From JANQQC01 sp965262255 (GTDB lineage: Bacteria; Pseudomonadota; Alphaproteobacteria; Caulobacterales; Hyphomonadaceae): a stretch of DNA of 64,000 nt. This document shows positions 62,069 through 64,000 of this stretch, piece after piece; position 1 is the stretch's first letter, and the number at the start of each line of letters is the position of its first letter. The DNA lies in NCBI GenBank assembly GCA_965262255.1, contig OZ253505.1, forward strand, positions 1,302,001 to 1,366,000. The letters run 5' to 3'. The notes below the pieces were generated by a model that saw only the letters and a list, made by a program, of their open reading frames with translations, was not told the DNA's origin and did not search any database. The translations under genes and the position numbers were made by a program.

Positions 62069-63298
62069 ATGTTAGTTCAGTTTACCGTCGAAAACTTTCG
62101 AGTTTTTCGTGAGCCTCAGACGTTTTCAATGGTAGCTAGCTCGCTCCGTTCAAGAAAACAGACGGACAGCCTCGTAAAATCGGGTTGGGCAGCGATTCCT
62201 TTCCTTCATCGACTAGCATCAATTTACGGAGCGAACGGTGCAGGAAAAACCTCCCTGTTAGAGGCAATTGCTTTCATGATACAGTTTGTACGAAACTCGG
62301 TTCTTGATATAACAAACGAGGGAATTGAATTGCAACCATCCCTATATGACCACAAGTCTAGAGAGAAACCTTCTATGTTTGAAATAGTATTCATACATAA
62401 TGATTTTTTGTATGAATATGGCTTTTCAATTTCGAGAAATCGAGTCGAAGAGGAATGGCTCAGTTCTAGACCTAAGTCTACAGCAAGACAACGTCTACTG
62501 TTCGTTAGAGAGTTCAACAAAGCTAATGACGAGTATGAATGGTATATCAATCCTACTCACATCAAAGGCGAACGAGATAGTTGGAAAGCTCAAACACGTT
62601 CAAATGCACTCTTTTTGACCGTCGGAGCACAACTGAACAATAGAGTTTTTTCTGATGTCTACAAATGGATTACTCAAGAATTGACTTTCATCTCTACGCT
62701 ATCCTTGAAGCGTGACAACTATACTGCCGAACACCTTTCTGACCCCAAGTGGAAAAACCGGTTGTTAAAATTTTTTGAACACTTCGATTTAAGAATTTTG
62801 GATGTAAATGTAGAACAGAAAGATTCTAAGATTAGCTCGGCATTCGCAAGCTCAGATGTACCTAAGAAGTTTGAACTAAATTTCATTCGAAATGACGATG
62901 AAAAACATCCTATATTGTTACCGTTTGAAGCCGAGTCTCTCGGAACTAAGACGCTTTTCAATTTTGCTTGGCCGTTGTTATTCTCATTAGATAAAGGACG
63001 CACCCTTTTAATTGATGAATTCAACACTAGCCTTCATACATTGATTGTTCAAAAAATAATATCTTTGTTCAATGATGAAATCTACAACAGTCAAAACAGT
63101 CAATTTATATTTACAACCCAAGATGTTATGGCATCCGAGAACGAAAATATAGATCGCGACCAAATTTGGTTGATCGAAAAAAACAATGATCTATCGTCGC
63201 GACTCTTCGCTTTCTCTGATTTCAAAGTAAACTCTCGGACGAATTTTAGACGTGGTTACTTGCTGGGACGTTACGGAGCGGTCCCTAATTTGTATTAG
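62069..63298 (+). CDS. RloA/AbiL-type AAA15 ATPase (COG1106)
   Basis: 409-residue ABC-like ATPase. Walker A is GANGAGKT at 54-61 after the FTVENFRVFREPQTFSM entry strand. The Walker B region is TLLIDEFNTSLH, with QFIFTTQDVM at the switch. The C-terminal GYLLGRYGAVPNL is characteristic of COG1106. These ATPases pair with RloB, forming the RloAB/AbiL abortive-infection-type system. A GGAGGG right after its stop leads to a decayed RloB frame. The ATPase itself is intact. Confidence 0.87.
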   Translation: MLVQFTVENFRVFREPQTFSMVASSLRSRKQTDSLVKSGWAAIPFLHRLASIYGANGAGKTSLLEAIAFMIQFVRNSVLDITNEGIELQPSLYDHKSREKPSMFEIVFIHNDFLYEYGFSISRNRVEEEWLSSRPKSTARQRLLFVREFNKANDEYEWYINPTHIKGERDSWKAQTRSNALFLTVGAQLNNRVFSDVYKWITQELTFISTLSLKRDNYTAEHLSDPKWKNRLLKFFEHFDLRILDVNVEQKDSKISSAFASSDVPKKFELNFIRNDDEKHPILLPFEAESLGTKTLFNFAWPLLFSLDKGRTLLIDEFNTSLHTLIVQKIISLFNDEIYNSQNSQFIFTTQDVMASENENIDRDQIWLIEKNNDLSSRLFAFSDFKVNSRTNFRRGYLLGRYGAVPNLY

Positions 63299-63309
63299 TG
63301 GAGGGTCAA

Positions 63310-63670
63310 TTGAAACGGAAAACTAGATTCTCTAAACGTTCAAATTTCAAGCGCAGAAAACCAAGGTTCAAAAACGGAGCATGCGAAACTCAAGTTACTT
63401 GAAGCGGAGTTGAAGCTACCAAATCGGAGTTTAGAGAGTTTGGCTAGCAAAGGATCTGCGCCAAAGATTGTACTAGAGATAGCAAGGCGGCAAATCCAAA
63501 GTACCGGAAGAAACGAAATAGGAGAGATCTATTGCGTATTTGATAGTGAACAGGCGCTTCTCGAACTTTTGACCAGTCGTCCAACTACAGTTTTATTTCT
63601 TCTAGGAAGAATACAGAGACGGCTTTCTCGACAGCGGTCAAACTTTTGGATTCCGGTTCTGACGATATGA
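63310..63670 (+). pseudogene. Decayed RloB-like partner of the ATPase
   Basis: GGAGGG at 63300-63305 precedes a TTG at 63310 that begins a basic RloB-type N-terminus (KRKTRFSKRSNFKRRKPR) but stops at 63402. In the next frame, from 63365, the RloB pattern resumes: G-S-K-T-E, LEAELKLPN, KGSAPKIVLEIA and IYCVFDSE (known RloBs have EGxKTE, GSAPK and VFDRD). Sequence after CVFDSE no longer resembles the family and ends at 63670 without the C-terminal ELWLLLHF-type motif. At least one frameshift and loss of the 3' part are needed, so the toxin half appears dead. Confidence 0.65.
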
Positions 63671-64000
63671 ACGACCGTCTTCGCCCGACGCTCGCTCCCG
63701 CTATTTCTTGATCGTCGGTACGTTTATCTCAAGGTACTAGGATATAGCGTAGTTTGGGACACCATTAGTTGTCCCATTTTCTCTTTTGTGTCCAAGTGTT
63801 TAGTAGCAACATTGTTATGAAACACCGTCCCAATCTGTTTCGATTTGGCGCAACAAGTGAATGCGTCGAAAGAAATTTCGTCGACAAACAGCAGATAGGG
63901 CAACAACCCTGCCCCGGGCGCATACCGATGGCAGAGGCGGGTCCGGGGCTACACATTCGTAATATAACGTTTCTTGTTATCTGTCAAGAAAAACTGACAC
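63671..64000. other. Right end of window, no gene recognised
   Basis: 330 bases. Short open frames on the minus strand (63724-63956) match nothing I know. The final bases contain a near-palindrome TGTCA-AGAAAAAC-TGACA (63982-63999) that resembles an insertion-sequence end, but no transposase is visible inside the window. Confidence 0.4.

Noticed and set aside
63982..63999. TGTCA-N8-TGACA near-palindrome as an insertion-sequence end
   Set aside because: No transposase or second inverted repeat can be seen before the window ends, so it is only mentioned as a possibility.

Overview
The window reads as part of a chromosome of a free-living, AT-leaning alphaproteobacterium. This is inferred from gene content and order; no 16S gene is present. 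The signs are: a hemC-hemD-Mic60/mitofilin-hemY cluster divergent from a tsaD/gpsA side; dapF-mtaB-ftsY; ftsE-ftsX-plsC near a DUF2125 gene; an H-NS/HvrA-type nucleoid protein; a MutL with the endonuclease motif; and an HNH protein of the type common in alphaproteobacteria. Species cannot be named.

Layout. 1-3709: two tandem copies of a type III methyltransferase (mod) gene, each with a nine-base G tract that puts it out of frame. 3791-7911: AlkB, a creatininase-family hydrolase, a Bax-inhibitor-1 membrane protein, an aldo/keto reductase and ThpR. 7944-10196: a DUF262-HNH protein with a HEPN-like tail. 10363-14846: tRNA-Thr and the haem cluster. 15129-22217: a DUF885 lipoprotein, tsaD and gpsA, with an islet (nuclease-like orphan plus a DprA-like gene) between tsaD and gpsA. 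22233-25792: beta-oxidation pair. 25970-30086: ACT protein, small membrane protein, dapF, mtaB, ftsY. 30112-39302: a metal-transport locus (histidine-rich DUF2796 lipoprotein, ABC ATPase, ABC permease and DUF3299 on the minus strand; ZIP and HupE/UreJ on the plus strand) into which two paralogous ATPase plus small-protein modules are interleaved. 39309-51895: peptidase, nitronate monooxygenase-like enzyme, H-NS-like protein, mutL, hydrolase, hpt, zinc-ribbon protein, ftsEX and plsC. 52275-54413: a second DUF262 protein, with an AlbA_2/Schlafen-type C-terminus. 54510-56959: DUF2125, AlkA-like glycosylase, HNH protein. 57048-59850: tRNA-Arg(CCT) followed by a type II restriction-modification pair and a PIN toxin-antitoxin pair whose toxin gene has an in-frame stop. 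60124-61302: CoA-transferase. 62069-63670: RloA-type ATPase with a decayed RloB partner.

How it fits together. Conserved housekeeping operons are separated by one- to four-gene defence-type islets with no visible integrase or transposase. The strongest candidate for something undescribed is the pair of ATPase/small-protein modules at 30112-32063 and 32837-34755. Each ATPase overlaps its partner by ATGA. The two partners (166 and 182 residues) keep a PD pair, a VE-x-SMG motif, a Q-x-QSG helix, an (F/Y)CG motif and a C-terminal CG(D/E)S motif; the PD and VE-x-SMG residues fall at identical positions. The two modules flank the DUF3299 gene and split it from the rest of its metal operon. A Zur-like palindrome lies in the divergent promoter of that operon. 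All functional statements rest on reading motifs; no database search was run.
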